64,000 nucleotides of DNA. It comes from Pseudomonadota bacterium. GTDB taxonomy: Bacteria > Desulfobacterota > Binatia > UBA1149. The stretch is from positions 1 to 64,000 of the forward strand of contig JACNKC010000097.1 of NCBI GenBank assembly GCA_014382245.1, given 5' to 3'. The first letter of the stretch is position 1, and the number at the start of each line of letters is the position of its first letter. The notes beneath the pieces were generated by a model that did not search any database, was not told the DNA's origin, and saw nothing but the letters and a program-made list of their open reading frames with translations. Below, piece by piece: positions 1 through 9,867 of the stretch. Position numbers and translations under genes: made by a program.

Positions 1-468
1 GCGGTGTCGGTCCTGCCCCTCGTCGGGTTTTCTTGCGCAGGTTGCCTGCCGTGCAGGGGGGCGGGGCGGCGGCGGGTGTTCGAGCGGCTGGCCGGCGCGG
101 GTGGCACGGCGGTATTCTACGAGTCGCCCCGGCGAGTGCTGGCGCTGCTCGAAGAGCTGGCCGGGCAGTTCGACGACCCCCCGGTGGCCGTCGGCCGCGA
201 GCTCACCAAGCTTTACGAACAGGTGCTCCGGGGCCCGGCGAGCGAGGTGGCCGCCCGCCTGCGCGAACAGGGGCCGCGAGGAGAGTTCACGGTGGCGGTG
301 GCGCTGCCGCCGGCCGAAAAGGGCATGGCCGCGGGCGAGCTGCGTGCCGAATTAGCCCGCCTGCTCGATGCCGGGCTGAGTCGTCGCGACGCGGCCATCG
401 CGCTCAAGTCGCGCGGCGTATCGCGCAGCGAGGTCTACCGCGTGGCCGACGAACTGGCCGACGACTGA
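1..468 (+). CDS. rsmI: 16S rRNA 2'-O-ribose C1402 methyltransferase RsmI, C-terminal part (cut by window edge)
   Basis: RsmI methylates the 2'-hydroxyl of C1402 in the 30S decoding centre using SAM. Only the last 155 codons lie in the window and the frame is open to base 1, so the start is upstream. Seen: the family motifs FYESPRR and GRELTKLYEQV, then GEFTVAV and the C-terminal helical domain ending in RGVSRSEVYRVADEL. The first residues align in frame with the usual FxFxGFLPR stretch but carry Cys where Phe is usual at two places (GFSCAGCLP). The catalytic SAM-binding half is not visible. It is followed after 12 bp by a convergent gene. Confidence 0.9.
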   Translation, partial: AVSVLPLVGFSCAGCLPCRGAGRRRVFERLAGAGGTAVFYESPRRVLALLEELAGQFDDPPVAVGRELTKLYEQVLRGPASEVAARLREQGPRGEFTVAVALPPAEKGMAAGELRAELARLLDAGLSRRDAAIALKSRGVSRSEVYRVADELADD

Positions 469-480
469 ACGATCGGCCGC

Positions 481-1497
481 TCAGCCCAGCGCCGGCAGGG
501 CTTCGCCGGAAAAAAAACGCCGCGGGTTTTCGTTGAGCATCATCGATATCTGCTCGTCGGTGGCCCCGCCTTCCTTGAGCATGGGTACTATGCGCTCGAT
601 GAAATGGGTCGGCGTCCACACCTCGAGCATGGCGGCCACCGCCTCGGGGTCGGGTATGGGGCTGCCGCCCCAGCACCACACCGAGTCGTGCGAGATGACC
701 ACCCTCGAAGCGCAGCCCGCCTCCAGCAGTCTTAGCAGGCTGGCAACCCGAAGCTCGTCGGGCTGCAGGATGGCGATGCCGAAGCGGTCAAAGCCCAGGT
801 AGCTGCCGCCCTCGACCAGCCCCATGTGGTAGCCGAAGTCGTCCGACCCGCAGCTGTGGCCGATGATGATACGGTGCGCCGGCACGCCGGCTTCGGTCAG
901 TATGCGTTGCTGCTGGTCGCCCAGCACGCCGGTGTCGGTGTGGGTGGTTATGGGCGCGCCGGTCTCGACCGACGCGGCGGCGGCGGCCAGCAGCAGCATG
1001 TGCTCGTACTCGCTTATGGCCGGCTGCCCGGTGGCCACCTTGATGATGCCCGCGCGCACGCCGGTGTCGCCTATGCCCTCGGTCAGTTCCTTGACGTACA
1101 TCTCGGTGATGTCGTCGGGGCTGCCGCCCAGCTCAGCGCGAAACTTCCAGTAGGCACCGCCGCCCTGGTCTTCCTTGTACAGGCCCGTGGCGCAGATGAT
1201 GTTAAACCCGGTCCTGCTGGCTACCTCGGTCATCAGGCCCACGTCGCGCCCGAGATCGTTGGGGCAGGGGTCGAGCATGCTGTTGACGCCGTGCGCCTTC
1301 ATCTGCTCTATCTTGTCCACGCACACGTCGAGGCGCTCAGCGTGGTTCATTGGCTTGTTGAGAGTGTCGGACTCGGCGCCGGGGTAGGTCACGAAGAGGT
1401 GCTCGTGCATCAGCGTGCGGCCGAGATCGTTTACGTCGATCGGCCCGGTGACGGTCTGTACCGTTGTCTGCGTGGTGGTCTGCTGGCTGTTGCTCAC
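481..1497 (-). CDS. Phosphotriesterase-family metal-dependent hydrolase (PTE-like lactonase)
   Basis: 338 aa, the full length of the phosphotriesterase/PLL amidohydrolase family, which uses a binuclear metal site in a TIM barrel to hydrolyse lactones or organophosphates. Seen: metal-binding HEH near residue 32, a candidate carboxylated Lys in AGIIKVAT, His ligands in TTHTDTG and IIIGHSCGSDD, and the last Asp in VISHDSVWCW. The GTG start has a GGGAG site seven bases upstream. A Gln/Thr-rich N-terminus precedes the fold. No signal peptide, so probably cytoplasmic. Substrate cannot be assigned; lactonase activity is the commonest in the family. It stands alone between rsmI and ligA. Confidence 0.9.
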   Translation of the reverse strand: MSNSQQTTTQTTVQTVTGPIDVNDLGRTLMHEHLFVTYPGAESDTLNKPMNHAERLDVCVDKIEQMKAHGVNSMLDPCPNDLGRDVGLMTEVASRTGFNIICATGLYKEDQGGGAYWKFRAELGGSPDDITEMYVKELTEGIGDTGVRAGIIKVATGQPAISEYEHMLLLAAAAASVETGAPITTHTDTGVLGDQQQRILTEAGVPAHRIIIGHSCGSDDFGYHMGLVEGGSYLGFDRFGIAILQPDELRVASLLRLLEAGCASRVVISHDSVWCWGGSPIPDPEAVAAMLEVWTPTHFIERIVPMLKEGGATDEQISMMLNENPRRFFSGEALPALG

Positions 1498-1646
1498 TGC
1501 TGTCTCCCGCCTGCGATGCTAAGGCAGCAGCCTGTCTAGCCGCCCCGCAGCGGTGTTACCAGCGCGGAGAATGGGACTCAGCGCCGTATTTTGAAACAGC
1601 TGCCCGGCGTCCCGGATGCAGGGTGCTCGTTCCACCTGCACGCCGC

Positions 1647-3764
<2,118 letters not shown>

Positions 3765-3879
3765 CTACCACGTGCAGAGGCAGAATATAGGGCGGCGGGG
3801 TGCAGAAAGGGTCGCCACGCTACGTTTCCGGGGGGTAGAATGGATGGATGTCCACCGCCTTGGCGGGGGAGGGGGTTAC

Positions 3880-4605
3880 ATGGCTGGCAATCAAGTGGCA
3901 AAGGCGCCTCACGGCATTACGGCTTATTTTCTGAGCCTGGTTTTTCTGGCCTCGGCCGGCCTGGTGCTGGCCACGGCCGGTCCGCCTCCCGGTCCGCCCG
4001 CCCCGATGCCGAGCTGGGTCGAATGGCCCGGCGGCGACCACGCTATAACTACCACCGAGGTCACCGTGGAGCAGTATCTCGCCTGCGTTGACGAGGGTGC
4101 CTGCGATGCGGCCAACCACCGCGATTGCAACTCGGCCGACCCCGCCCGCGTGTTGCACCCCATGAACTGCGTCAACTGGTTCGGCGCCTCCCAGTACTGC
4201 GCCTGGTCGGGCGGACGCTTGTGTGCCGAAGACGAATGGATCGATGCCTGCGGTGGCGCGGGCGAGGGTCGCGGCTGGCCTTACGGCTACGTATTTGAAA
4301 GCGGCAGGTGTAACGTGCAGTCGACCAGCGAGCCGGTGGAAGGGCTCGAGAGGGCCAGCGCCCCGGTGGCCAGCATGCCCGGTTGCGAGGGCGGCCTGCC
4401 TGGCTTGTACGACATGGCCGGCAATGTGAGCGAGTGGCTGGCGGCCTGCAAGCAGGACTACTGCAAGTTTCGCGGCGCCGGTTATCTGAGCAACGATCCG
4501 GTCGACGTATTTACCGGTTGCGGTGGCGTGTGTGCGGGCAACAAAAAGCCCTTCATGTCGGGCACGGTCGGAATACGCTGCTGCAGGGATATTACGGCCG
4601 GTTAA
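3880..4605 (+). CDS. Exported SUMF1/formylglycine-generating-enzyme-domain protein, Cys-rich
   Basis: 241 aa. I chose the ATG preceded by GGGGGAGGGGG; the ATG 36 bases upstream lacks a site. A hydrophobic segment (residues 14-32, [19 protein letters not shown]) is a signal peptide or anchor. Then comes a FGE-sulfatase (SUMF1/EgtB/PvdO) fold: [20 protein letters not shown], the [12 protein letters not shown] block and [12 protein letters not shown], ending VGIRCC. At least a dozen cysteines, several in CxxxC spacing, suggest disulfides outside the cytoplasm. Most such domains are not true formylglycine-generating enzymes, and the active-site Cys pair cannot be confirmed here. No Cys/Ser-type sulfatase is nearby. 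Its stop overlaps the convergent csp stop. A weak TAGAAT -10 lies at 3836-3841. Confidence 0.8.
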   Translation: MAGNQVAKAPHGITAYFLSLVFLASAGLVLATAGPPPGPPAPMPSWVEWPGGDHAITTTEVTVEQYLACVDEGACDAANHRDCNSADPARVLHPMNCVNWFGASQYCAWSGGRLCAEDEWIDACGGAGEGRGWPYGYVFESGRCNVQSTSEPVEGLERASAPVASMPGCEGGLPGLYDMAGNVSEWLAACKQDYCKFRGAGYLSNDPVDVFTGCGGVCAGNKKPFMSGTVGIRCCRDITAG

Positions 4606-4958
4606 GCGGTCGAGGCGTCGTCGGTAGCTTCGTCGTCGGTAGCTTCATCGGCAGCCGCATCATCGCCACCACTGCTACCATCAGCCGGCTCATCCCCCGA
4701 CGCTTCGGCTGAATCCGAGGCTTTCGGCGAATCCGAGGCTTTCGGCGAATCTGCCTGTCCCAACCTGACTACGTTCTCGGCCTGGGGACCCTTGGGGCTC
4801 TCGGAGATTTCGAACTCAACCGGTTCGGCCTCCTCGAGCGAGCGAAAGCCGTCTCCGCCTATCGCGGAGAAGTGTACGAACACGTCAACGCCTCCATCCT
4901 GCTCGATGAAGCCGTAACCCTTAGCGTTGTTGAACCACTTTACCCGGCCTTGGGGCAT
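4602..4958 (-). CDS. Cold-shock (CspA-type) protein with long acidic repetitive tail
   Basis: 118 aa. Residues 1-66 are a canonical cold-shock domain: [19 protein letters not shown] contains RNP1 (KGYGFI) and VFVHFSAI contains RNP2; these bind single-stranded RNA/DNA. The start chosen is the ATG of MPQGRVKW, with AGGG six bases upstream; the longer ORF start has no family support. The last 50 residues are an acidic low-complexity tail built from DSPKAS and DEATD repeats encoded by exact 18-bp and 15-bp tandem duplications. Most CspA proteins stop after the domain, so the tail is unusual. A TTGACA-17-TAGCGT promoter candidate lies upstream, giving a roughly 40-nt leader. The stop overlaps that of the convergent SUMF1-like gene. 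Confidence 0.92.
   Translation of the reverse strand: MPQGRVKWFNNAKGYGFIEQDGGVDVFVHFSAIGGDGFRSLEEAEPVEFEISESPKGPQAENVVRLGQADSPKASDSPKASDSAEASGDEPADGSSGGDDAAADEATDDEATDDASTA
4617..4646. repeat. 15-bp exact tandem duplication in csp tail
   Basis: Two perfect copies of gtcgtcggtagcttc. On the coding (minus) strand they encode the doubled DEATD in the acidic tail. The unit length is a multiple of three, so the frame is kept. Confidence 0.95.
4714..4749. repeat. 18-bp exact tandem duplication in csp tail
   Basis: Two perfect copies of tccgaggctttcggcgaa, read on the minus strand as DSPKAS twice. Perfect identity suggests recent duplication. Confidence 0.95.
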
Positions 4959-5007
4959 ACTTTTCCCTGCCGCGGTCGGCGCGATGCTGCGCCGGGCGAA
5001 CCAGGTG

Positions 5008-5036
5008 ACGCTAGGAGGGCAGGGCCCAATTGTCAA
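5008..5036 (-). promoter_or_regulatory. Candidate sigma-70 promoter of the cold-shock gene
   Basis: Minus strand shows a perfect -35 TTGACA (5036-5031), 17-bp spacer and -10 TAGCGT (5013-5008, three of six consensus matches). The predicted start near 5001 gives a leader of about 43 nt before the csp ATG. Confidence 0.55.
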
Positions 5037-5191
5037 ACCGCGGTCAGCTTATGACAGGGGTGTTACCGGGGTTCGTCCTGGTGGCGGGATGGGGTTCATG
5101 TGGGCGCTTCATTACAGCAATGACCTTGCCGGCGACCCCCCGCTGAGTGGATACTCCCCCTTGCCCGCAAAGGGCCAAGGAGGTCATGTAA

Positions 5192-5554
5192 ATGAACAAC
5201 ACAGTAAACAGGACGACAAGCAGGCAGGTATTGGTTTCGTCGGGCAGACGGGTGTCGCCCGGGCGCAGGTTGCTGCCAGGGCTGCTCATGGCGGCGACCC
5301 TGCTCGCGATTTCGCTCGTGGCCGTGACACCGGCCGACGCTGCGGCGAAGACCGATATCAACCGGGCCGGCATCGAGCAGCTCATCGAGTTGCCCGGCGT
5401 TGGGCCGGCCAAGGCCCGCGCCATTGTCGAAGCCCGCGAAGACTCTCCGTTCAGCAGCGTTGACGATCTCGCCAGGGTGAGCGGTATTGGCCCGGCCACC
5501 GTGGAGTCGCTGCGCGAGTACGTGATGGTGGCGCCGCCAGGCAAGAAAAAGTAG
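5192..5554 (+). CDS. Exported ComEA-like helix-hairpin-helix protein
   Basis: 120 aa. An N-terminal basic region and hydrophobic segment (LLPGLLMAATLLAISLVAV, about residues 28-46) followed by TPADAAA look like a signal peptide or anchor. The mature part is a tandem HhH domain: TDINRAGIEQLIELPGVGPAKARAIVEAR and then VDDLARVSGIGPATVESL. This is the ComEA-type non-specific double-stranded DNA-binding module, in competence systems placed in the periplasm. No other competence genes are in the window, so the role is open. Very strong SD AAGGAGGT (5177-5184). A weak TTGCCG-18-GATACT promoter candidate sits at 5126-5155. Confidence 0.88.
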   Translation: MNNTVNRTTSRQVLVSSGRRVSPGRRLLPGLLMAATLLAISLVAVTPADAAAKTDINRAGIEQLIELPGVGPAKARAIVEAREDSPFSSVDDLARVSGIGPATVESLREYVMVAPPGKKK

Positions 5555-5574
5555 GCGCGTCGGCCTGGGGGATA

Positions 5575-5626
5575 GGCTGGCGGCGAGTCGGGCTGCGTGG
5601 TATCCAACCCGAACCCGCCGCCAGCC
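5575..5626. repeat. 11-bp perfect inverted repeat forming an extended hairpin
   Basis: Arms ggctggcggcg (5575-5585) and cgccgccagcc (5616-5626), with an inner pair tcggg/cccga. It lies between the ComEA-like gene and the next gene, ending about six bases before that gene's SD. No T tract follows, so it is not a standard terminator; it could cap an mRNA 3' end or affect initiation downstream. Confidence 0.6.
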
Positions 5627-5642
5627 AATAGAGGAGAACGGA

Positions 5643-6698
5643 TTGTCTGCCGAAGAACAACTCAAAGCACTGTCGCTGTTCATAGCGTCGCGTAACGGCG
5701 CGACCGACGTCGATCTGTCGGCCTACCGGGCACACACCGAGGGCTTCTCTATGGAGACCTTTTCTTTTGACGCCCACTGGACCGAATCCGGTGGCGAGGT
5801 TTTTGATGGCCGCCTCATCGCCAGGGTACAGCCCGAGGCCGGCTTGCTCGAGCCCTACGATCTCAGGCCGCAGGTACTGGCCATGCGGGCAGTTCACGGC
5901 ACCGTGGCCGTGCCCGAGCTGCTGTGGTTCGAAGAAGGGTCCGAAGTCCTGGGCGCTCCTTTCTATGTGAACCGTTTCGTTGCGGGCGACGTGCCCGTGC
6001 CCAGCGAAGGTCCCTCGGGCGAGCTGCCCATAGAAGACCCGCTCGAGCGCGAATCGCTGGCCCGCGATTTTGCCGGCAACCTGGCGGCCCTGCATCGCTT
6101 TGACTGGCAGGCGGCTGGGCTCTCCGAACTCGGCGGGCCCGACGGCGTCCCCGAAGACGGCCGCGACGCCGCGCGGAGGGTGGTAGCCAACTGGCGCGGC
6201 TACCACGAGCGCTCGCGCGCGGGTGCGGCGCCGATGATGGCGCGCGCTTTCAAGGAGCTCGAGGTGAGGCTGCCCCGGCAATCTCCGCTCTGCCTTGTGC
6301 ACGGTGATTACCGCACCGGAAATTTTCTGCGCGTGGGTGGCCGCATCACCGCCATACTCGACTGGGAAATGGTTCACCTGGGCGACCCCATGGAAGACCT
6401 GGCCTGGGCTTGCTCGCGCATATGGCGCGGCCAGACCGACATGCCTGGCCTGTTGGTCGAGCGCGAGCGATTGCTCCACATGTACTCGGAGGCGGGCGGG
6501 TTGGACGTCGACGAGCAGCGTCTGGCCTTCTACGACCTGCTGGCGGCCGTCAAGATGTCGGCCATCATGACCACGGGCCTTCGCGCCTGGGCCGACGGCC
6601 GCACCGACGACGTGCGCATGTTGATGTTTCGCCACCAACTGGCCGGTATGCAGGTCATCATGGCCGAGTCGGCCGGTGTAGTGGGGGCCTTGAGCTGA
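5643..6698 (+). CDS. Phosphotransferase family protein (APH/ACAD10-11 N-domain type)
   Basis: 351 aa, TTG start with a GAGGAG site six bases upstream. Kinase-like aminoglycoside-phosphotransferase fold: the catalytic loop LVHGDYRTGNFL and metal-binding ILDWEMVHLGDPMEDLAW are clear. In actinobacteria and proteobacteria this subfamily often sits with acyl-CoA dehydrogenases and resembles the kinase half of ACAD10/11, which phosphorylates 4-hydroxyacyl-CoAs for beta-oxidation. That activity is an inference here. It is followed after two bases by a small gene, so the two are probably co-transcribed. It is about 6 kb from the acyl-CoA dehydrogenase operon. Confidence 0.88.
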   Translation: MSAEEQLKALSLFIASRNGATDVDLSAYRAHTEGFSMETFSFDAHWTESGGEVFDGRLIARVQPEAGLLEPYDLRPQVLAMRAVHGTVAVPELLWFEEGSEVLGAPFYVNRFVAGDVPVPSEGPSGELPIEDPLERESLARDFAGNLAALHRFDWQAAGLSELGGPDGVPEDGRDAARRVVANWRGYHERSRAGAAPMMARAFKELEVRLPRQSPLCLVHGDYRTGNFLRVGGRITAILDWEMVHLGDPMEDLAWACSRIWRGQTDMPGLLVERERLLHMYSEAGGLDVDEQRLAFYDLLAAVKMSAIMTTGLRAWADGRTDDVRMLMFRHQLAGMQVIMAESAGVVGALS

Positions 6699-6700
6699 GC

Positions 6701-7141
6701 ATGGCGATGCTCGATCACGAAAAAGTCATCGAGGCGCTCGCCGCCACGCTCGAAAACGAGGTGTTGCCGGCACTGGGCCAGGGGCCGTCCAGGCTGCAGC
6801 TGTACTCGGTGCTCGACGTGCTGGAAAACCTTTCGGCCTATCTTGAGTGGGGTGGGCAACTGGCCGAACTCGAGGTCGCCGCCTGCCGTCGTGCGGCCAG
6901 CCAACTGGCGGGCTTGCTCGAGGGTGAGCTGTCGGCGCGCTGTCGCGACTTTGCCGCGGAGACCGGCGGTGGTGATACTGCGCTCGAAACCGCCCGCACG
7001 CTGCTGGTCGATGTCATAGAGAGTCCAGCCTTCGACTCGTCCGAGGTCAGGGCGACTGTGGATGCCTGCCTTGGAGAGTCCGTGCTGACGGCGGCCATGT
7101 TCATGAAGCCGTCGCGACTTAGCGAGGTTTCCAAGGGCTGA
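6701..7141 (+). CDS. Uncharacterised protein, possibly DUF6285-like, partner of the phosphotransferase
   Basis: 146 aa, soluble and mostly helical, with no signal peptide. The N-terminus (EKVIEALAATLENEVLPALG) resembles the small DUF6285-type proteins that follow APH-fold phosphotransferases in acyl-CoA-metabolism loci; this is recalled similarity, not a search. The start ATG lies two bases after the upstream stop, which supports coupling. A second in-frame ATG two codons later is an alternative. Function unknown. Confidence 0.75.
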   Translation: MAMLDHEKVIEALAATLENEVLPALGQGPSRLQLYSVLDVLENLSAYLEWGGQLAELEVAACRRAASQLAGLLEGELSARCRDFAAETGGGDTALETARTLLVDVIESPAFDSSEVRATVDACLGESVLTAAMFMKPSRLSEVSKG

Positions 7142-7153
7142 GCTTCCGGTCTT

Positions 7154-7897
7154 TCAGCGCGACGAGAAGATCGTACTGCGAGGAAGCCCGAAGAGCTTGA
7201 TCCAGCGGCTGAAGGTGTCGTCGCTCAAGCGTTGCAGCTTGTCGATGTGCTGCAGCGTGTCGCTGCGTATCTGCTCGGGGTCTATGGCCCCGTTGAGATC
7301 GGTTATTTCCTGGCGGTTGTGCGGTACGGTGAGCCACCTTTCGACCATGGGCCTGTCTACTTCGAGGTGAAACTGGAACCCGTAGGCCGTGTCGCCATAA
7401 CGGAAGGCCTGGTTCTCGCAGTCGGGTGAGCTGGCCAGGTGCACGGCTCCGCTGGGTATGTCGAAGGTATCGCCGTGCCACTGGAAGATGTGCTCCGTGT
7501 CCGACATGCCGGCAAACACCGGGTCGTCAGCGCCCGCCGCGGTGGGGTTGACCTGGTACCAACCGATTTCTTTGCTGTGGTGCGGTCTCACCTCGGCTCC
7601 CAGGGCGCGGGCCAGAATCTGCGAGCCCAGGCAGATGCCGAGCACGGGCATGCCCCGCTGCAGGGCTTCGGCCACCAGCTCGACCTCGACGGCCAGGAAG
7701 GGGTAGAGGTTCACCTGGTCCACGTTCATGGGTCCACCCAGGACGACCAGCCCGAAGTAGCCGTCGAGGCTGGGGCGGGCCGCGGGGTCGCGGTCAAAGT
7801 TGACGTAGCGTATGCGGAAGCCCGAATCCTTGAGCAGGGGGTTCAGGGTACCCAGCAGCTCGTGGGCTACGTGCTGAAAGACGAGTATTTTTCGCAT
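7154..7897 (-). CDS. Class I glutamine amidotransferase (GMP-synthase-like)
   Basis: 247 aa. The start is the ATG of MRKILVFQHV; the ORF start 39 bases upstream adds no family sequence. Triad residues are visible: nucleophilic Cys in PVLGICLGSQILARALG, and His and Glu in YGFQFHLEVD. GGPMNVDQ forms the oxyanion strand region. This is the stand-alone GuaA-like amidotransferase group, which hydrolyses glutamine or gamma-glutamyl compounds. No synthetase partner is adjacent, so the substrate is unknown. It is convergent with the upstream small gene and divergent from the next secreted protein. Confidence 0.9.
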   Translation of the reverse strand: MRKILVFQHVAHELLGTLNPLLKDSGFRIRYVNFDRDPAARPSLDGYFGLVVLGGPMNVDQVNLYPFLAVEVELVAEALQRGMPVLGICLGSQILARALGAEVRPHHSKEIGWYQVNPTAAGADDPVFAGMSDTEHIFQWHGDTFDIPSGAVHLASSPDCENQAFRYGDTAYGFQFHLEVDRPMVERWLTVPHNRQEITDLNGAIDPEQIRSDTLQHIDKLQRLSDDTFSRWIKLFGLPRSTIFSSR

Positions 7898-8053
7898 GTG
7901 GCAGCGGTGCCTCGAGCACCAGTCTAAGCCTAACACCTGGCGGCGCCCGCGTCAGCCGGCAATGCCGGGGCATCAGCAGGCCCCGGGCCAACCAGCGGTG
8001 CGGCAGGGCGGGGGCGGTGGCCCGCTCGCGCGAATGCGTTTATGCTCTAGGGT

Positions 8054-8644
8054 ATGCGCGCCCCGGTAGTCAGCCTGTTCCTGTTCGCCTTGCTGCTGCC
8101 GGCAGCGTTTCTGCCGGCAGCGTTTCTGCCGGCCTCCCTGGGCCAGGCCCATGCCGCGGCAGCTGCCCAGCTCGAAATTCTCAGCTTCGGCAGCGGCTCG
8201 AGCGAGATAAACGTGGTACTCGACGGCGACAAGCTCTCGTTGTTTGCCAACCAGGTATCGGCCGATCTCGTCATTCGGCACCTCCAGGCTGTTGGCGGGC
8301 CGACCTACAGCTCGCTTGAGCCCCTGACCAGGCCGATCAACCTGTCGCTGCACGGTGTCACCTGGGAGGCCATGCTGCGCAGGATGCTGGTGGGCTACAA
8401 CTGTTCGTTTCACTACAAGGGTTCGCGGGTGGATCACGTCAGGATACTGCACATGACCCCGACCCGGCCCTACAAGACCCCGCGCTTGTTGCAGAGCCGT
8501 GCCGAGTGGACCCGCCAGGAGCAGGACTCGTTGGAGGCGCGCGCGCGCGCCGTTGCCACCAGCGCCAGGTCGGGCGAGGGCGCCGGCCAGCCACCTGCGG
8601 GATCAGTGCCGCTGCCGTCCCGGCCGGCCACGGGCCAACACTGA
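8054..8644 (+). CDS. Secreted protein with STN-like (secretin/TonB short N-terminal) domain
   Basis: 196 aa. Signal peptide residues 1-35 (LFLFALLLPAAFLPAAF, cut after AHA) contains an exact 15-bp duplication. Residues about 60-135 fit the STN pattern: a strand, SADLVIRHLQAVGG, a strand INLSLHGVTWEAMLRRMLVGY, then a hairpin HYKGSRVDHVRIL. STN domains occur in secretins, TonB receptors and FecR-type systems. A Pro/Ala-rich disordered tail follows. No TonB or secretin gene is adjacent. TATGCT at 8041-8046 with a start about seven bases on would give a leaderless mRNA beginning at the ATG; no SD is visible. The domain call is a pattern inference. Confidence 0.7.
   Translation: MRAPVVSLFLFALLLPAAFLPAAFLPASLGQAHAAAAAQLEILSFGSGSSEINVVLDGDKLSLFANQVSADLVIRHLQAVGGPTYSSLEPLTRPINLSLHGVTWEAMLRRMLVGYNCSFHYKGSRVDHVRILHMTPTRPYKTPRLLQSRAEWTRQEQDSLEARARAVATSARSGEGAGQPPAGSVPLPSRPATGQH
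8096..8125. repeat. 15-bp exact tandem duplication in signal peptide
   Basis: Two copies of ctgccggcagcgttt plus a partial third. It encodes LPAAF twice inside the hydrophobic core of the signal peptide and so lengthens that core by five residues. Confidence 0.95.
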
Positions 8645-8667
8645 AGCCGGCCCGGCGGGCAGCGAAC

Positions 8668-9864
8668 ATGACTTTCAACCGCAACGAAAAACACGTCCTC
8701 CAGCTGACGGCGGTCGGCCACTTCGGCGCCCACTTCGCCATGCTTCTTTTTCCGACCGTGGCCGTCGTGATGGCGGCCGAGGAAGGGCTGGCACTGGAGA
8801 CCGTGCTCGGTTGGAGCTTTGCCGGTTTCATGCTTTTCGGCGCCGGAGGCCTGCCGGTGGGTTACCTGGCCGATCGCCTGCGCGCTGTCTGGGTGGTGAG
8901 GGTGGGGGTGATCGGCCTGGGCCTTGCCGTGATGGCAGTGTCGGTGGCCGACCCGGGCCCGGCCCTGGCCCTGTCGCTGGCCCTGGTCGGTGTGTTCGCC
9001 AGCCTCTACCACCCGGCGGGGCTGGGACTGATCTCGAGAACCGTTGCCGCCCGCGGCGAGGCCCTGGGCATAAACGGGATGTTCGGCAACGTGGGCATAG
9101 CCGGCGCGCCGCTGGCAGCCCAGCTGGCTTGCTCGGCCTGGGGCTGGCGCGGTGCCTACCTGGTCCTGGGCGCGGGCCTTCTCGTGGTGGGTCTGCTCGT
9201 GGCCATGCGCAGTATCAACGAGGCCGCACCGGGTAGCCTGACGGCCGACGACCAGCACGAAAGCGGCGAGCGCAGGCGACTGTTTCTCATACTGCTGGTG
9301 GCCATGACCTTCGGTGGCCTGGCCTACCGCGCCAACACCGTGGCCCAGCCGGCCTACTTTGACGCCAGGCTAGGGCAGATGGGCCACGGCGTGGCCACGT
9401 CGCTGGTCTACGGGCTGGGCATTCTCGGCCAGTGGGCCGGCGGCCGCCTGGCCGATCGATACGACCTTCGCATTCTTTATCTCTGCTTCCAGGCCCTGGC
9501 GCTGCCCTTCGTGTTGCTGATGAGCGTGTTGGCCGGCTTGCCGCTGCTGATCACGGCGGCTGGCTACGTGTTTTTTGCCATCGGCATGCAGCCCATAGAG
9601 AACAGTCTCGTGGCGCGCTTCACGCCCGATCGTTGGCGTTGCACGGGCTACGGCCTCAAGTTCTCGGTGGTGTTCGGCATAGGTGCCCTGTCGGTACGCG
9701 GGGTGCAGCAGTTTCTCGAGCACGGCACGCTGTCGGGCGTGTTTGTTGCGGTGGGCGGCATCATAGCGCTGCTGGTCTGCGTGGCTGCCTACCTGGCCTG
9801 GCGCACGCGTGCGGCACCCATACTCAACTGCGCCGCCAGCCCGGTGGCCGAGCGCCAGGCCTGA
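8668..9864 (+). CDS. Major facilitator superfamily transporter
   Basis: 398 aa with about 12 predicted membrane segments, the usual MFS size. Start MTFNRNEKHVLQLTAVGHF is chosen because the longer ORF overlaps the upstream gene with non-membrane sequence. The loop 2-3 signature is GGLPVGYLADRLRAVWV and the second-half equivalent is GQWAGGRLADRYDLRIL. Two six-helix halves are separated by the hydrophilic stretch DDQHESGERR. Family-level evidence cannot give a substrate. It starts 23 bp after the STN-like gene on the same strand and converges with the next lipoprotein gene. Confidence 0.9.
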   Translation: MTFNRNEKHVLQLTAVGHFGAHFAMLLFPTVAVVMAAEEGLALETVLGWSFAGFMLFGAGGLPVGYLADRLRAVWVVRVGVIGLGLAVMAVSVADPGPALALSLALVGVFASLYHPAGLGLISRTVAARGEALGINGMFGNVGIAGAPLAAQLACSAWGWRGAYLVLGAGLLVVGLLVAMRSINEAAPGSLTADDQHESGERRRLFLILLVAMTFGGLAYRANTVAQPAYFDARLGQMGHGVATSLVYGLGILGQWAGGRLADRYDLRILYLCFQALALPFVLLMSVLAGLPLLITAAGYVFFAIGMQPIENSLVARFTPDRWRCTGYGLKFSVVFGIGALSVRGVQQFLEHGTLSGVFVAVGGIIALLVCVAAYLAWRTRAAPILNCAASPVAERQA

Positions 9865-9867
9865 TAA

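Noticed and set aside
1-120. Apparent frameshift at the start of rsmI
   Set aside because: GFSCAGCLPCRGAGRRR aligns in frame with the usual FxFxGFLPRxG motif; only Phe-to-Cys and Arg-to-Cys changes are needed, so no frameshift is required.
4959-5036. N-terminal extension of the cold-shock ORF ([10 protein letters not shown]...)
   Set aside because: The family starts at MPQGRVKWF, which has an SD; the extension would run into the predicted promoter.
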